NCBI GenBank assembly: GCA_025462645.1
Contig: JAOAPB010000101.1
Location: 1 to 64,000 of the forward strand
Reading direction: 5' to 3'
DNA from: Edaphobacter sp.
Lineage (GTDB): Bacteria > Acidobacteriota > Terriglobia > Terriglobales > Acidobacteriaceae
DNA length: 64,000 nucleotides
In this document: in pieces, positions 1 to 8,191 of the stretch
Layout: every line of letters begins with the position of its first letter
Numbering within the stretch: the first letter of the stretch is position 1
Translations under genes and position numbers: made by a program
Notes under the pieces: model-generated
Seen by the model: only the letters and a program-made list of their open reading frames with translations
What the model was told of the DNA's origin: nothing
Database searches by the model: none

Positions 1-1611
1 CTCATGCAGGAGTACGGCTACCACAGCCCCATGTACGGCCACTTCGGCCAGGGTTGTGTCCACATGCGCCTCAGCTTCGACCTCGAGACCGAACACGGCA
101 TCCTCAACTTCCGCCAGTTCATGGACCGCGCCGCCGACATCGCCCTTGCCCACGGCGGCTCCCTCTCCGGCGAACACGGCGACGGCCAGGCCCGCGGAGC
201 GCTCCTCCCCAAGATGTTCGGCCCCGAGCTGATGGACGCATTCCGCGCCTTCAAACGCATCTGGGATCCAACCAACCGCCTCAACCCCAACAAGCTCATC
301 GACGCCCACGAGCCCCACGAAGACCTCCGTCTCGGCGTCGACTACAACCCCTGGCAGCCCAAGACCCACTTCGCCTTCGCAGAGGACGGTGGCTCCCTCG
401 CCTCCGCCACCCTGCGCTGCGTTGGTGTAGGAGCCTGTCGCAAACAGGACGCCGGAACCATGTGTCCCAGCTTCATGGCCACCGGCGAGGAGCTCCACTC
501 CACCCGAGGCCGCGCCCATCTCCTCTGGGAGCTCATGCAAGGCGAAGTCCTCCCCAACCAGTGGAAGAACGAGCAGGTCAAGGAATCTCTTGACCTCTGC
601 CTCGCCTGCAAAGCCTGCAAGAGCGAGTGCCCCGTCAGCGTCGATATGGCCACCTACAAGGCCGAGTTCCTCGCCCATCACTACGAGGGTGGCCACCGTC
701 CGCTTAGCCACTACGCCTTCGGACGTATCGACCTCTGGGCCCACCTCGCCTCCTTCGCGCCCGGTCTCGTCAACGCCATCAACAACGCGCCCATCATCGG
801 CAAGCTCATCAAATCTGTCCTCCACATCCACCCGGAGCGAACCTTCCCCCGCTTTAGCAAACCCTTCACCCGCGAGCCTCGCGCGGCACAGCCCACCGCC
901 AGTGCGGACGTCTTCCTCTGGGCCGACACCTTCAACAACTACTTCCACCCCTCCACCATGAGCGCCGCCCATCAGGTCCTCACCAACGCTGGCTTCCGCG
1001 TCTCGCTGCCAACCGAGCACCTCTGCTGCGGTCGCCCCCTCTACGACTTCGGCATGTTGGACACAGCCAGGCAGTACCTCCTGAAGGTCCTCGACTCCCT
1101 CGCCCCGCAGATCGAAGCCGGCACACCCATCGTCGTCCTCGAGCCAAGCTGCGCCTCCGTCTTCCGCGACGAGCTCACCAACCTCCTGCCCCACGACCCA
1201 CGCGCAGCAAAGCTCAGCAAGCAGACCTTCCTCTTGAGCGAGTTCCTCGTCAGGCACGCACCCGACTACCAGCCCCCGCAGCTCACAAAGAAGCTCGTCG
1301 TCCATGGTCACTGCCACCACCGCGCCACCATGAGCATGACCGACGAGATGAAGCTCCTCCGCGCCACCGGAGCCGAGGTCGAACTCCTCGACTCAGGCTG
1401 CTGCGGCATGGCCGGCCCCTTCGGCTTCGAGAAGGACAAGTTCGAGATCTCGCAGAAATTAGGAGAGCGAGTTCTCCTGCCAGCCGTTCGCAATAACAGT
1501 GAAGCCATCATCGTCAGCGATGGCTTCAGCTGCTGCGAACAAATCACCCAGAACACCAACGCAAAACCCATGCACCTTGCCGAAGTCCTGGCACGGACCC
1601 CAAAGTCATAA
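1..1611 (+). CDS. FAD-linked oxidase / Fe-S oxidoreductase fusion (glycolate or D-lactate dehydrogenase type), 5' partial
   Basis: The reading frame is open from base 1, so the N-terminal FAD-binding half lies outside the window and the ATG at 4 is probably internal. Visible residues 1-105 are the C-terminal part of an FAD oxidase domain, with the GHFGQGCVHMR and SGEHGDGQARG stretches typical of GlcD and D-lactate dehydrogenases. A ferredoxin-like part follows with CLACKACKSECP near residue 199; an earlier cysteine group near 140-160 (CVGVGAC and MCPS) would bind a second cluster less canonically. Two CCG-type domains follow (HLCCGRPLYDF near 340, DSGCCGMAG near 463), as in GlcF and heterodisulfide reductase subunits. 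The protein probably oxidises a 2-hydroxy acid at the membrane and passes electrons to quinone. Fused GlcD-GlcF-like proteins are known; the substrate cannot be read from sequence. Confidence 0.85.
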   Translation, partial: LMQEYGYHSPMYGHFGQGCVHMRLSFDLETEHGILNFRQFMDRAADIALAHGGSLSGEHGDGQARGALLPKMFGPELMDAFRAFKRIWDPTNRLNPNKLIDAHEPHEDLRLGVDYNPWQPKTHFAFAEDGGSLASATLRCVGVGACRKQDAGTMCPSFMATGEELHSTRGRAHLLWELMQGEVLPNQWKNEQVKESLDLCLACKACKSECPVSVDMATYKAEFLAHHYEGGHRPLSHYAFGRIDLWAHLASFAPGLVNAINNAPIIGKLIKSVLHIHPERTFPRFSKPFTREPRAAQPTASADVFLWADTFNNYFHPSTMSAAHQVLTNAGFRVSLPTEHLCCGRPLYDFGMLDTARQYLLKVLDSLAPQIEAGTPIVVLEPSCASVFRDELTNLLPHDPRAAKLSKQTFLLSEFLVRHAPDYQPPQLTKKLVVHGHCHHRATMSMTDEMKLLRATGAEVELLDSGCCGMAGPFGFEKDKFEISQKLGERVLLPAVRNNSEAIIVSDGFSCCEQITQNTNAKPMHLAEVLARTPKS

Positions 1612-1622
1612 GTCAGCGCAGA

Positions 1623-1647
1623 AAGCCCGCCTCACCGGAGCGGGCCT
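1623..1647. terminator. Bidirectional hairpin between convergent genes
   Basis: GCCCGC at 1625-1630 pairs with GCGGGC at 1640-1645 around a nine-base loop. It lies between the oxidase stop (1611) and the stop of the minus-strand gene at 1669. Reading the minus strand, the stem is followed by TTTCT, so it fits best as terminator of the small secreted protein gene; the plus-strand tail is poor in T. Confidence 0.55.
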
Positions 1648-1668
1648 CGGTTCCTCTCCAATCATTCT

Positions 1669-2115
1669 CTAGCGGTGACCGCCGCCGTGACCACCGGCGC
1701 GGCCGCCACCCTGAAATCCTGGATTGTGTTCCCCTCCCGCATCATGGCCAGCGTTGCCTACGTGGCCTAGTCCATCCCGCGCCTCATTCCCGTGGAAGTG
1801 GTTGAACGGCTGCTCTCCACGCCCCGGCATCGGTCCTGCGTAACCATGACGAGGATCGAAACGGTTATCGACGTGGCCGTAGAAACCATGAGGTCCATGG
1901 AACCAGGGACCGGCGCCGAGGAACACTCCGCCAATAAACCAGTCCGGCCCATAGTAGCCATAGGGAGCACAGTCATACGGGGCATAGTCAAAGTACCCGT
2001 ACGGGCACACGGGGGCCACTCCAATGTTAACGGAGACCTGGGCCGGTGCTGCGGACACGCTGCTCACCAGCGCAACAGTGAGAGCAGAGATAGCGAGCGA
2101 CATCAATCGGGACAT
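1669..2115 (-). CDS. Small secreted Gly/Tyr/His-rich protein of unknown function
   Basis: This 148-residue protein begins with a clear signal peptide (about 22 residues, ending SSVSAAPAQ), so it is probably exported to the periplasm or beyond. The mature part has clusters of Tyr, Pro and Gly (PYGYFDYAPYDCAPYGYYG near residues 38-56), then His/Gly-rich sequence, and ends in GGGRAGGHGGGHR. Two cysteines sit inside the Tyr-rich part and could form a disulfide. The histidine-rich tail could bind metal, but this is only a composition argument. I do not recognise the family. It is convergent with the oxidase gene and stands alone, with about 460 bases of non-coding DNA upstream. Confidence 0.7.
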   Translation of the reverse strand: MSRLMSLAISALTVALVSSVSAAPAQVSVNIGVAPVCPYGYFDYAPYDCAPYGYYGPDWFIGGVFLGAGPWFHGPHGFYGHVDNRFDPRHGYAGPMPGRGEQPFNHFHGNEARDGLGHVGNAGHDAGGEHNPGFQGGGRAGGHGGGHR

Positions 2116-2577
2116 AGTCTCTCCTCATCCTTGAGGTTAGAACTTCAAGACAAGCTTTGAGTTGTCTGCCTGGCAGGAACACTCCCTCTTAGGCCTTCAA
2201 CCGCATACAGACACACTTCACCTTCCGCCGGTGGAATCCAGGGAATCTAGCCCAGCCGAAGGGCGACAGCGAAATTTGCGAACGCTGCAACCCGTGGAGT
2301 GCAAGGACCTTATAGGTCCGTCTCGGGCTCCCAAAGGCAACCAGCTTGCCACCATGTCACACGCTAACCATCGAGAAGCCGCGCGCCGTAAGGCTGCATT
2401 GAGGGCGGCTCTGACTGCTGCAGGACTCTGTCCGGGCCACAACTGGCTTTTTCATCACGCTTTAGCTCCGGGGGCTGAGCAACTCCTTTCCGCGATCATT
2501 TCTTGCCCCTAGCTATCAATGAAAGTTAAAATGACGGATAAACATTATTGGAATAGGCTTTCCGGGAGATAGACCCA
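2116..2577. other. Intergenic region with no supported gene
   Basis: This 462-base gap separates the divergent secreted-protein and methyltransferase genes. A 116-codon plus-strand frame (2162-2512) exists but shows no recognisable domain and no good ribosome site. The right end carries a promoter candidate for the methyltransferase gene. Nothing else was identified. Confidence 0.6.
2503..2532 (+). promoter_or_regulatory. Candidate sigma70-type promoter of the methyltransferase gene
   Basis: TTGCCC at 2503-2508 and TAAAAT at 2527-2532 are separated by 18 bases and lie 45 bases before the ATG at 2578. The -10 matches the general consensus in five of six positions and the -35 in four. Found by eye, so treat as a candidate. 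Confidence 0.35.
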
Positions 2578-3246
2578 ATGTCATTCGCCCCACCGAAGAA
2601 CCGATCCAATCCGCTTCGCATAAGAACCGGCATCCGTGCCATAGAAGACTGGTGGTTCGATACAACGCGGTCGGTAGAGACCTCCGGCCATCTCCCTCCA
2701 CCCGAACGATCTCAGGTCGTCGGAGAGATTAGCGATAGCTTGACCTACAGTCCTGTGCGGGCCGCCAATGCTCGCGCAGCTCTGCGCGAGCTCCCTCTCG
2801 ATGACTACTCCAATTTCACCTTCCTTGACATAGGTTCAGGAAAGGGCCGCGTACTCTTCGTTGCCGCCGAATACCCGTTTCGCAAGGTGGTTGGTGTTGA
2901 GTTCGCAACGCACATCCACGAACATGCGGTCGCAAACATCCACCGATATAACCACTGGGGCCAAAAATGCGCCAACATCGAATCGATCAACGCCAATGCG
3001 GCAGAGTTCGAGTTTCCCAACGAAAACCTGGTCATCTACCTTGCCAATCCCTTCGGCCCCGAGGTCATGGGCCGGATGCTGGCAAACCTGGACCGTTCCA
3101 TTGAGAGAAACCCTCGCCACGTCATCGTCCTTCTGCTCTGGCCGGAACGCTCCTATCAGGTGTCTCAGATGTCCCGGCTCGAAGCCTACAAGCAGACCCG
3201 CCGTCATCACATCTACCAGACCGCAGACCCGATCCTTCGCGCCTGA
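2578..3246 (+). CDS. Class I SAM-dependent methyltransferase
   Basis: The 222-residue protein has the SAM-binding motif I as LDIGSGKGRVLFVAAEY near residues 83-99, followed by an acidic motif II end (VVGVEF). Later, NLVIYLANPFGPEVM near 148-162 matches the strand-4 and post-I region of small Rossmann methyltransferases, where a YLANPFG-type motif is common. The N-terminal 70 residues carry no signal peptide, so the enzyme is cytosolic. The substrate is unknown. GGGAG precedes the ATG by about ten bases. The aldehyde dehydrogenase gene follows after 31 bases on the same strand, so co-transcription is possible. Confidence 0.75.
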   Translation: MSFAPPKNRSNPLRIRTGIRAIEDWWFDTTRSVETSGHLPPPERSQVVGEISDSLTYSPVRAANARAALRELPLDDYSNFTFLDIGSGKGRVLFVAAEYPFRKVVGVEFATHIHEHAVANIHRYNHWGQKCANIESINANAAEFEFPNENLVIYLANPFGPEVMGRMLANLDRSIERNPRHVIVLLLWPERSYQVSQMSRLEAYKQTRRHHIYQTADPILRA

Positions 3247-3277
3247 ACGAATCGCCAGAAGAGCTCTGAGTGGATCC

Positions 3278-4807
3278 ATGACTACCACTAGCACCTCCAT
3301 CAAACACGAAGTCGAAACCATCCTCACCCGGCTCGGCGTCCCCACCTCCGCATACACCGGCGGCAACCTCAGCTCCCACACTCCCCTTACCGGCGAAGTC
3401 ATAGCCCAGCTCCCCACCATCAATGTCTCTCAGGCTGAGAAAGCCATCGCGCAAGCCCGTGCCGCCTTCCTGGAGTGGCGCACCGTCCCCGCTCCCAAAC
3501 GCGGCGAGCTCGTCCGCCTCCTCGGCGAAGAGCTTCGCGCCAACATCGAACCACTCGGCCGCCTCGTCACCATCGAAACCGGAAAGATCCTCTCCGAAGG
3601 CCTGGGCGAGGTCCAGGAGATGATCGACATCTGCACCTTCGCTGCCGGCCTCTCTCGCCAGCTTGCTGGCCTCACCGTCCCCTCCGAGCGCGCGAAGCAC
3701 CGCATGATGGAGACCTGGCACCCCCTCGGCGTCGTCGGCATTATCTCCGCCTTCAACTTCCCCGTAGCCGTCTGGTCCTGGAACGCCGCCCTCGCCCTCG
3801 TCTGCGGCAACTCCGTCGTCTGGAAGCCATCAGAGAAGACTCCCCTAACCGCGCTGGCCACGCAAGCCATCTTCGAGCGCGTGGCATCGAAGTTCGGCAA
3901 CATCCCCGCCGGCCTCTCCACGCTCCTCATCGGAGACGCAACCGTAGGCCAGCAGCTCGTAGACTCGCCCCTCATCCCGCTAGTCTCCGCCACTGGCTCC
4001 ACGGCCATGGGCCGCGCCGTAGGCCCACGCCTCGCCGCCCGCTTCGCCCGTGCCATCCTTGAGCTCGGAGGCAACAACGCCGCCATCGTAGCCCCTACCG
4101 CCGACCTCGACCTTACCCTTCGCGCCGTCGCCTTCTCCGCCATGGGGACCGCGGGCCAGCGTTGCACCACCCTCCGCCGCCTCATCGTCCACGAGTCCAT
4201 CTACGACAAGCTTCTCCGGCAACTCAAAAGGGTCTACGGCTCCGTCGTCATCGGCGATCCTCGCGAACCCGGAACCCTTATCGGTCCTCTCATCGACGAA
4301 CGTTCCTTTCACGCCATGCAGAAGGCTCTCGAGGTAGCTCGCACCGTAGACGCAACCATCACCGGCGGCGACCGCGTCCAGCAGGCAGATACCCCGCAGG
4401 CCTTCTACGTCCGCCCTGCTCTCGTCGAAGTTCCTCAGCAAACAGACCTCGTCAAACACGAGACCTTCGCGCCCATCCTCTACGTCCTCAAGTACAGCGA
4501 CTTCGAAGAGGCCATAGCCCTGCACAACGGCGTCCCCCAGGGCCTCTCCTCCTCTATCTTCACCCTGAACCTCCAGGAGGCCGAGCGCTTCCTCTCCGCC
4601 ACCGGCTCCGACTGCGGCATCGCCAACGTCAACATCGGAACCTCAGGCGCGGAGATCGGCGGAGCCTTCGGCGGCGAGAAGGAGACCGGAGGAGGCCGCG
4701 AGTCCGGCTCCGACGCCTGGAAGCAATACATGCGTCGCGCCACCAACACCATCAACTACGGCACCGACCTGCCTCTCGCCCAGGGAGTCAGCTTCGACAT
4801 CAGCTAA
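3278..4807 (+). CDS. amaB: Aldehyde dehydrogenase of the ALDH7 (aminoadipate-semialdehyde) type
   Basis: Reading from the ATG at 3278 gives 509 residues, the usual length for NAD(P)-dependent aldehyde dehydrogenases; the frame is open further upstream but only by overlapping the methyltransferase. The general base lies in ELGGNNAA near residue 261 and the catalytic cysteine in GQRCTT near 296, the residue pattern of ALDH7/antiquitin, whose bacterial members oxidise L-2-aminoadipate 6-semialdehyde in lysine breakdown. SAFNFPVAVWSWN near 150-163 and WKPSEKTPLT are the cofactor-binding segments. The C-terminus GGESGSDAWKQYMRR-like stretch is also typical. No other lysine-degradation gene is adjacent, so the in vivo substrate is inferred from family only. 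Confidence 0.85.
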   Translation: MTTTSTSIKHEVETILTRLGVPTSAYTGGNLSSHTPLTGEVIAQLPTINVSQAEKAIAQARAAFLEWRTVPAPKRGELVRLLGEELRANIEPLGRLVTIETGKILSEGLGEVQEMIDICTFAAGLSRQLAGLTVPSERAKHRMMETWHPLGVVGIISAFNFPVAVWSWNAALALVCGNSVVWKPSEKTPLTALATQAIFERVASKFGNIPAGLSTLLIGDATVGQQLVDSPLIPLVSATGSTAMGRAVGPRLAARFARAILELGGNNAAIVAPTADLDLTLRAVAFSAMGTAGQRCTTLRRLIVHESIYDKLLRQLKRVYGSVVIGDPREPGTLIGPLIDERSFHAMQKALEVARTVDATITGGDRVQQADTPQAFYVRPALVEVPQQTDLVKHETFAPILYVLKYSDFEEAIALHNGVPQGLSSSIFTLNLQEAERFLSATGSDCGIANVNIGTSGAEIGGAFGGEKETGGGRESGSDAWKQYMRRATNTINYGTDLPLAQGVSFDIS

Positions 4808-4923
4808 GCACCGTAATGAATCAATCTGAATCGCAAAATCTCAGCCCCTGTGAACTGCACTCGCCTGCTCCCCCTTACGCAAAATATCCGCTATTGGCTA
4901 TCATTCGATCAGGGGTTGAATGG

Positions 4924-5493
4924 ATGCGATTTAGCAACGGGAATCTAGTAGTCGTGGTAGCGTTCGCGATTGGCTTGGCTGTGGCACACGCACAGAGCAC
5001 AGTAGACCAACTTGAACCACTGGTGGAGACATCGGCGCATAGGATCGCCTTGGCGAAACAGGTGGCCCTCTCCAAGTGGGATAGTGGAACGGCGGTCGAG
5101 GATGCTCCTCGCGAGGCTCAGGTCATCCAGGGTGCGATTAAGGCGGGAGAGACGAAGAGCTTGGACCAAGCATCGGTATCGAACTTCTTCAAAGCTCAGA
5201 TCGAGGCGAATAAGCTCATTCAGTACTCCCTGCTAGCCGATTGGCACCGCCTCGGCAAAGCGCCGGATCACGCTCCCGTCAATTTAGCCGGCACGATTCG
5301 TCCCCAGTTGGATCAGATCCAGACCACACTGATCACGGAGTTGGCAGCTACCGCCGCTATCCGCGCAATTGCATCCTGTCACACTGACGTCGCGAAGGCG
5401 GTCGGCCTCTACGTCTCCATGCACAAGGACAACTTCAGTCCTCTTGAAGCCATCGCTCTCGATCGAGCTGCGGCTGCTACCTGTATCCCGTAA
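4924..5493 (+). CDS. Secreted gamma-class chorismate mutase (AroQ type)
   Basis: From ATG 4924 the product is 189 residues with a signal peptide (MRFSNGNLVVVVAFAIGLAV to AHAQS), so it acts in the periplasm. The mature part follows the all-helical exported AroQ-gamma pattern: RIALAKQVALSKWDSG supplies the conserved Arg and Lys, followed by REAQV and FFKAQIEANKLIQY, which carry further active-site positions. It should convert chorismate to prephenate. An in-frame ATG at 4816 exists but would put 36 residues before the signal peptide. Two cysteines near the C-terminus (SCHTDV, ATCIP) may form the disulfide known from exported members. A periplasmic mutase has no obvious supply of chorismate; its physiological role is unclear in free-living bacteria. 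Confidence 0.85.
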   Translation: MRFSNGNLVVVVAFAIGLAVAHAQSTVDQLEPLVETSAHRIALAKQVALSKWDSGTAVEDAPREAQVIQGAIKAGETKSLDQASVSNFFKAQIEANKLIQYSLLADWHRLGKAPDHAPVNLAGTIRPQLDQIQTTLITELAATAAIRAIASCHTDVAKAVGLYVSMHKDNFSPLEAIALDRAAAATCIP

Positions 5494-5528
5494 CCGGCTT
5501 ATAGGACATCTTCAACTAGGATTGATGT

Positions 5529-6929
5529 ATGTTCCTCAAGCAGTACTACCTGGGCTGCCTCGCCCATGCGTCGTATCTCATAGCGGACGAGGCCAGTGCA
5601 TCCGCTATCGTGGTCGATCCGCAACGGGACATCCAGCAATACCTGGACGATGCCGAGCGACTCGGAGTGCAGATTCGCCACGTCTTTCTAACGCACTTCC
5701 ACGCAGATTTTATCGCCGGACACCTGGAGTTGCGTGACCGCTGCGGCGCGGACATCCTCCTTGGCGCTCAAGCCAAGGCCGAGTACACCTTCGTCCCCAT
5801 GAAAGACGGCGACACGCTCGAATTCCCCGGCCTACGCCTATATATCCTGGAGACTCCCGGCCATACGATCGAATCCATCTCGATTCTGATACTCGACCTC
5901 CAGAAGGACACGAACAAACCATACGCCGTCTTGACCGGAGACACGCTCTTCATCGGCGACGTGGGTCGGCCCGACCTGCGTGCCTCTCTCGGCTGGACGG
6001 CTCAGGAGCTCGGTGGCCATCTCTACGACTCGCTGCACAACAAGCTGCTGCAGCTTCCCGATGCGACGCTGGTCTACCCGGCGCACGGCGCTGGTTCTCT
6101 ATGTGGAAAAAACATCTCCTCGGACACGGTCTCCACATTGGGAGATCAGCGGCGCTTCAACTACGCGCTTCAACCCATGTCGAAGGAGGAGTTCGTTCGG
6201 TTGGTAACCGCCGATCAGCCGGATGCGCCGCCGTACTTCACCTATGACGCCATCCTGAACACGCGCGAGCATGCCACGCTGGATAAATCGTTGCGGCAGA
6301 TTCTTCAACCAGTCGAGCTGGAAGAAGTTATCGAGATGGGCGATGCGGGCGCGCAGATTCTAGATGTCCGCGATGCCTCAGAGTATGCCAAAGGGCACAT
6401 AGCTGGCAGCATCAACATTGGGTTGGGCGGCCAGTATGCGACCTGGGCCGGCACCGTGCTGGACTCCACCCGGCCCATCGTAATCATCGCCGAGCCGGGG
6501 CGCGAACAAGAGGCGGCTCTGCGCCTCGGAAGGATCGGCTTCGACCACGTAAAGGGCTATCTGAAAGATGGAATGGAAGCGCTTGCAACGCGGCAGGACC
6601 TGGTCTGGTCTACGGAGAGGGTCAGCGCCTTGATGCTGGCAGAAGAGCTCGCCTCTCAAAATCCGCCGATAGTGATCGACATCCGTACGCCTCGTGAATG
6701 GGGCGCGAAACACCTCAGCGAGAGCATCAACCTTCCGCTCAACCAACTGCAGGAACGCATGGAAGAGGTTCCCCGCGATCGCAGAATCGCGGTCCACTGC
6801 GCCGGTGGCTATCGATCTTCGATCGCCGTCAGCCTCCTCAACCAGCATGGCATCACCAACCTGATCGAGTTGGCAGGTGGTATCACGGCGTGGGAGGCAG
6901 CGAACTTCGCCGTGGTTGCCGAGCAATAA
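5529..6929 (+). CDS. Persulfide dioxygenase-rhodanese fusion, CstB-like
   Basis: The 466-residue protein has an N-terminal metallo-beta-lactamase fold (residues 1-240) with the THFHADFIAGH iron-binding motif near 54-64 and GDTLFIGDVGRPD near 140, both characteristic of glutathione/persulfide dioxygenases. Two rhodanese domains follow. The first (about 260-360) keeps LDVRDASEYAKGHIAG but has no cysteine at its active-site loop, so it is a pseudo-rhodanese. The second (about 370-466) carries an active-site cysteine in VHCAGGYRSS near 422. This dioxygenase, inactive rhodanese, active rhodanese order is that of CstB, which turns persulfides into thiosulfate and sulfite. It is a stand-alone gene here, with no CsoR-like repressor or sulfide:quinone reductase nearby. 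Confidence 0.85.
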   Translation: MFLKQYYLGCLAHASYLIADEASASAIVVDPQRDIQQYLDDAERLGVQIRHVFLTHFHADFIAGHLELRDRCGADILLGAQAKAEYTFVPMKDGDTLEFPGLRLYILETPGHTIESISILILDLQKDTNKPYAVLTGDTLFIGDVGRPDLRASLGWTAQELGGHLYDSLHNKLLQLPDATLVYPAHGAGSLCGKNISSDTVSTLGDQRRFNYALQPMSKEEFVRLVTADQPDAPPYFTYDAILNTREHATLDKSLRQILQPVELEEVIEMGDAGAQILDVRDASEYAKGHIAGSINIGLGGQYATWAGTVLDSTRPIVIIAEPGREQEAALRLGRIGFDHVKGYLKDGMEALATRQDLVWSTERVSALMLAEELASQNPPIVIDIRTPREWGAKHLSESINLPLNQLQERMEEVPRDRRIAVHCAGGYRSSIAVSLLNQHGITNLIELAGGITAWEAANFAVVAEQ

Positions 6930-6992
6930 CCCATCGTCCCACGATTCGAAAACCTGTACGATGGCTCGACGAAAGGGATAGCAATCCACACT

Positions 6993-7955
6993 ATGAATCT
7001 GAGCAAGAGACTAGCTCCTATCTGTGCCACCCTCCTCTGCTATGCGTTCCTCACAACCTCCCCACTGCTTGCGCAAGCCCCGGTACAACGCCCCCATATC
7101 CTCGCCATCTCGCACGTCGGATACTTCGTCTCCGACCTCCCCAAAGCCCTCGACTTCTGGCAAGGCCTTCTAGGCTACGCCGAGCCATACGACATCAAGA
7201 AGCCGGACGGCACCACCCGCATCGCCTTCATCAAGATCAACGACCACCAGCACGTCGAGCTCTTCAACGAGAAGCCGAACAACGACACCGGCTACCTCAG
7301 CCACATCGCCTTCGTCGTCGACAACGCCGAACAGATGTATCGCTATCTCGCCTCACGCGGAATCAAGGTTCCCGAGAAGGTCGGCAAAGGCAAGACCGGT
7401 GACCTCAACTTCGAGATCAAGGATCCCGACGGAAACCTCGTCGAGTTCGTCGAACCCCAGCCCGACGGGTTGGAGGCGAAGAACGCAGGCAAGTTCCTAC
7501 CGGCCACACGCATCTCCGACTCCATCTTCCATCTCGGCTTTCTCGTCGGCAGCAGCCGAAAGTCCCTGCAGTTCTACGGCGAGCTTCTCGGCTTCCGCGA
7601 GTTCTGGCGCGGCTCCTCCAATGGCAAAGAGCTCAGCTGGATCGACATGCGCGTCCCCAACGGCAAGGACTACGTCGAGTTCATGCTCTACCGTGATCCG
7701 ATCGCTCCTCCCGATCAGCGCGGAGGCAAGAACCACACCTCTCTCGTGGTCTCCGATGTAGCGAAGTCCATCGCCATCCTTCAAACCCGTCCCGCCTTCA
7801 AGATCTACGGCAAGCAGCTCGACTCCCATGTCGGCGTCAACGGCCAGCGCCAGGTCAACCTCTTCGACCCCGACGGAACCCGCGTCGAGCTGATGGAGCC
7901 AAACACCGCCAACGGCAAGCCAGTCCCCCCATCCACCGCTCCGCCACCGCAATAA
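6993..7955 (+). CDS. Secreted two-domain VOC (glyoxalase/dioxygenase fold) protein
   Basis: The 320-residue product has a signal peptide (first ~25 residues, ending SPLLAQ) and two VOC modules: residues 37-155 (HVGYFVSDLPKALDFWQGLLG to DPDGNLVEFVEP) and 175-300 (FHLGFLVGSSRKSLQFYGELLG to DPDGTRVELMEP). Each has the His near the first strand and the Glu in the last strand that usually bind a divalent metal. VOC enzymes act in many reactions, so no substrate can be named; export of a two-module VOC protein is less common than the cytosolic glyoxalases. It ends in a Pro-rich tail. The gene is 63 bases after the CstB-like gene and could share its transcript. Confidence 0.75.
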   Translation: MNLSKRLAPICATLLCYAFLTTSPLLAQAPVQRPHILAISHVGYFVSDLPKALDFWQGLLGYAEPYDIKKPDGTTRIAFIKINDHQHVELFNEKPNNDTGYLSHIAFVVDNAEQMYRYLASRGIKVPEKVGKGKTGDLNFEIKDPDGNLVEFVEPQPDGLEAKNAGKFLPATRISDSIFHLGFLVGSSRKSLQFYGELLGFREFWRGSSNGKELSWIDMRVPNGKDYVEFMLYRDPIAPPDQRGGKNHTSLVVSDVAKSIAILQTRPAFKIYGKQLDSHVGVNGQRQVNLFDPDGTRVELMEPNTANGKPVPPSTAPPPQ

Positions 7956-8049
7956 ATACTCCGGCACCACATAGAGACTGCCTGGCGAAATCACGAGTCT
8001 CCAGAGCTGTTTCACAGAACAACAGAACAATAAAGGTTTTCAACTGCCT

Positions 8050-8076
8050 GTCATTCTGAGCGAAGCGAAGAACCCC
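8050..8076 (-). repeat. Short dispersed repeat (GTCATTCTGAGCGAAGCGAA type)
   Basis: The non-coding sequence beginning GTCATTCTGAGCGAAGCGAA and ending in AACCCC is the reverse complement of related intergenic pieces in this window, such as CTCAGGGCCAGAATGACG near 30527 and CTCAGGGTCAGAATGACG near 42714. Such pieces recur between genes in many genomes. It lies in the gap between the convergent VOC and membrane-protein genes. Confidence 0.5.
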
Positions 8077-8146
8077 TGTATTTCGCTTTTGTCGTTGTTG
8101 TTGCTCGTCCTTGCACTCTCTATAACAGCTGTAAATTCGCTCTCCC

Positions 8147-8177
8147 AAGAAAAGGGCCTGGGCTTACCCCAGGCCTT
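8147..8177 (-). terminator. Intrinsic terminator of the membrane-protein gene
   Basis: GGCCTGGG at 8155-8162 and CCCAGGCC at 8168-8175 form an 8-bp perfect stem with a five-base loop. On the minus strand it is followed by CTTTTCTTG. It lies 15 bases beyond the stop at 8192. Confidence 0.75.
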
Positions 8178-8191
8178 CGGTATGGTATCAG

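Noticed and set aside
2162..2512. 116-codon plus-strand frame in the gap before the methyltransferase
   Set aside because: No recognisable domain, odd composition, no clear ribosome site; an overlapping minus-strand frame exists by the same chance.
2861..3277. N-terminal extension of the aldehyde dehydrogenase
   Set aside because: It overlaps the methyltransferase in another frame and is not family-like; the ATG at 3278 fits the ALDH7 length.
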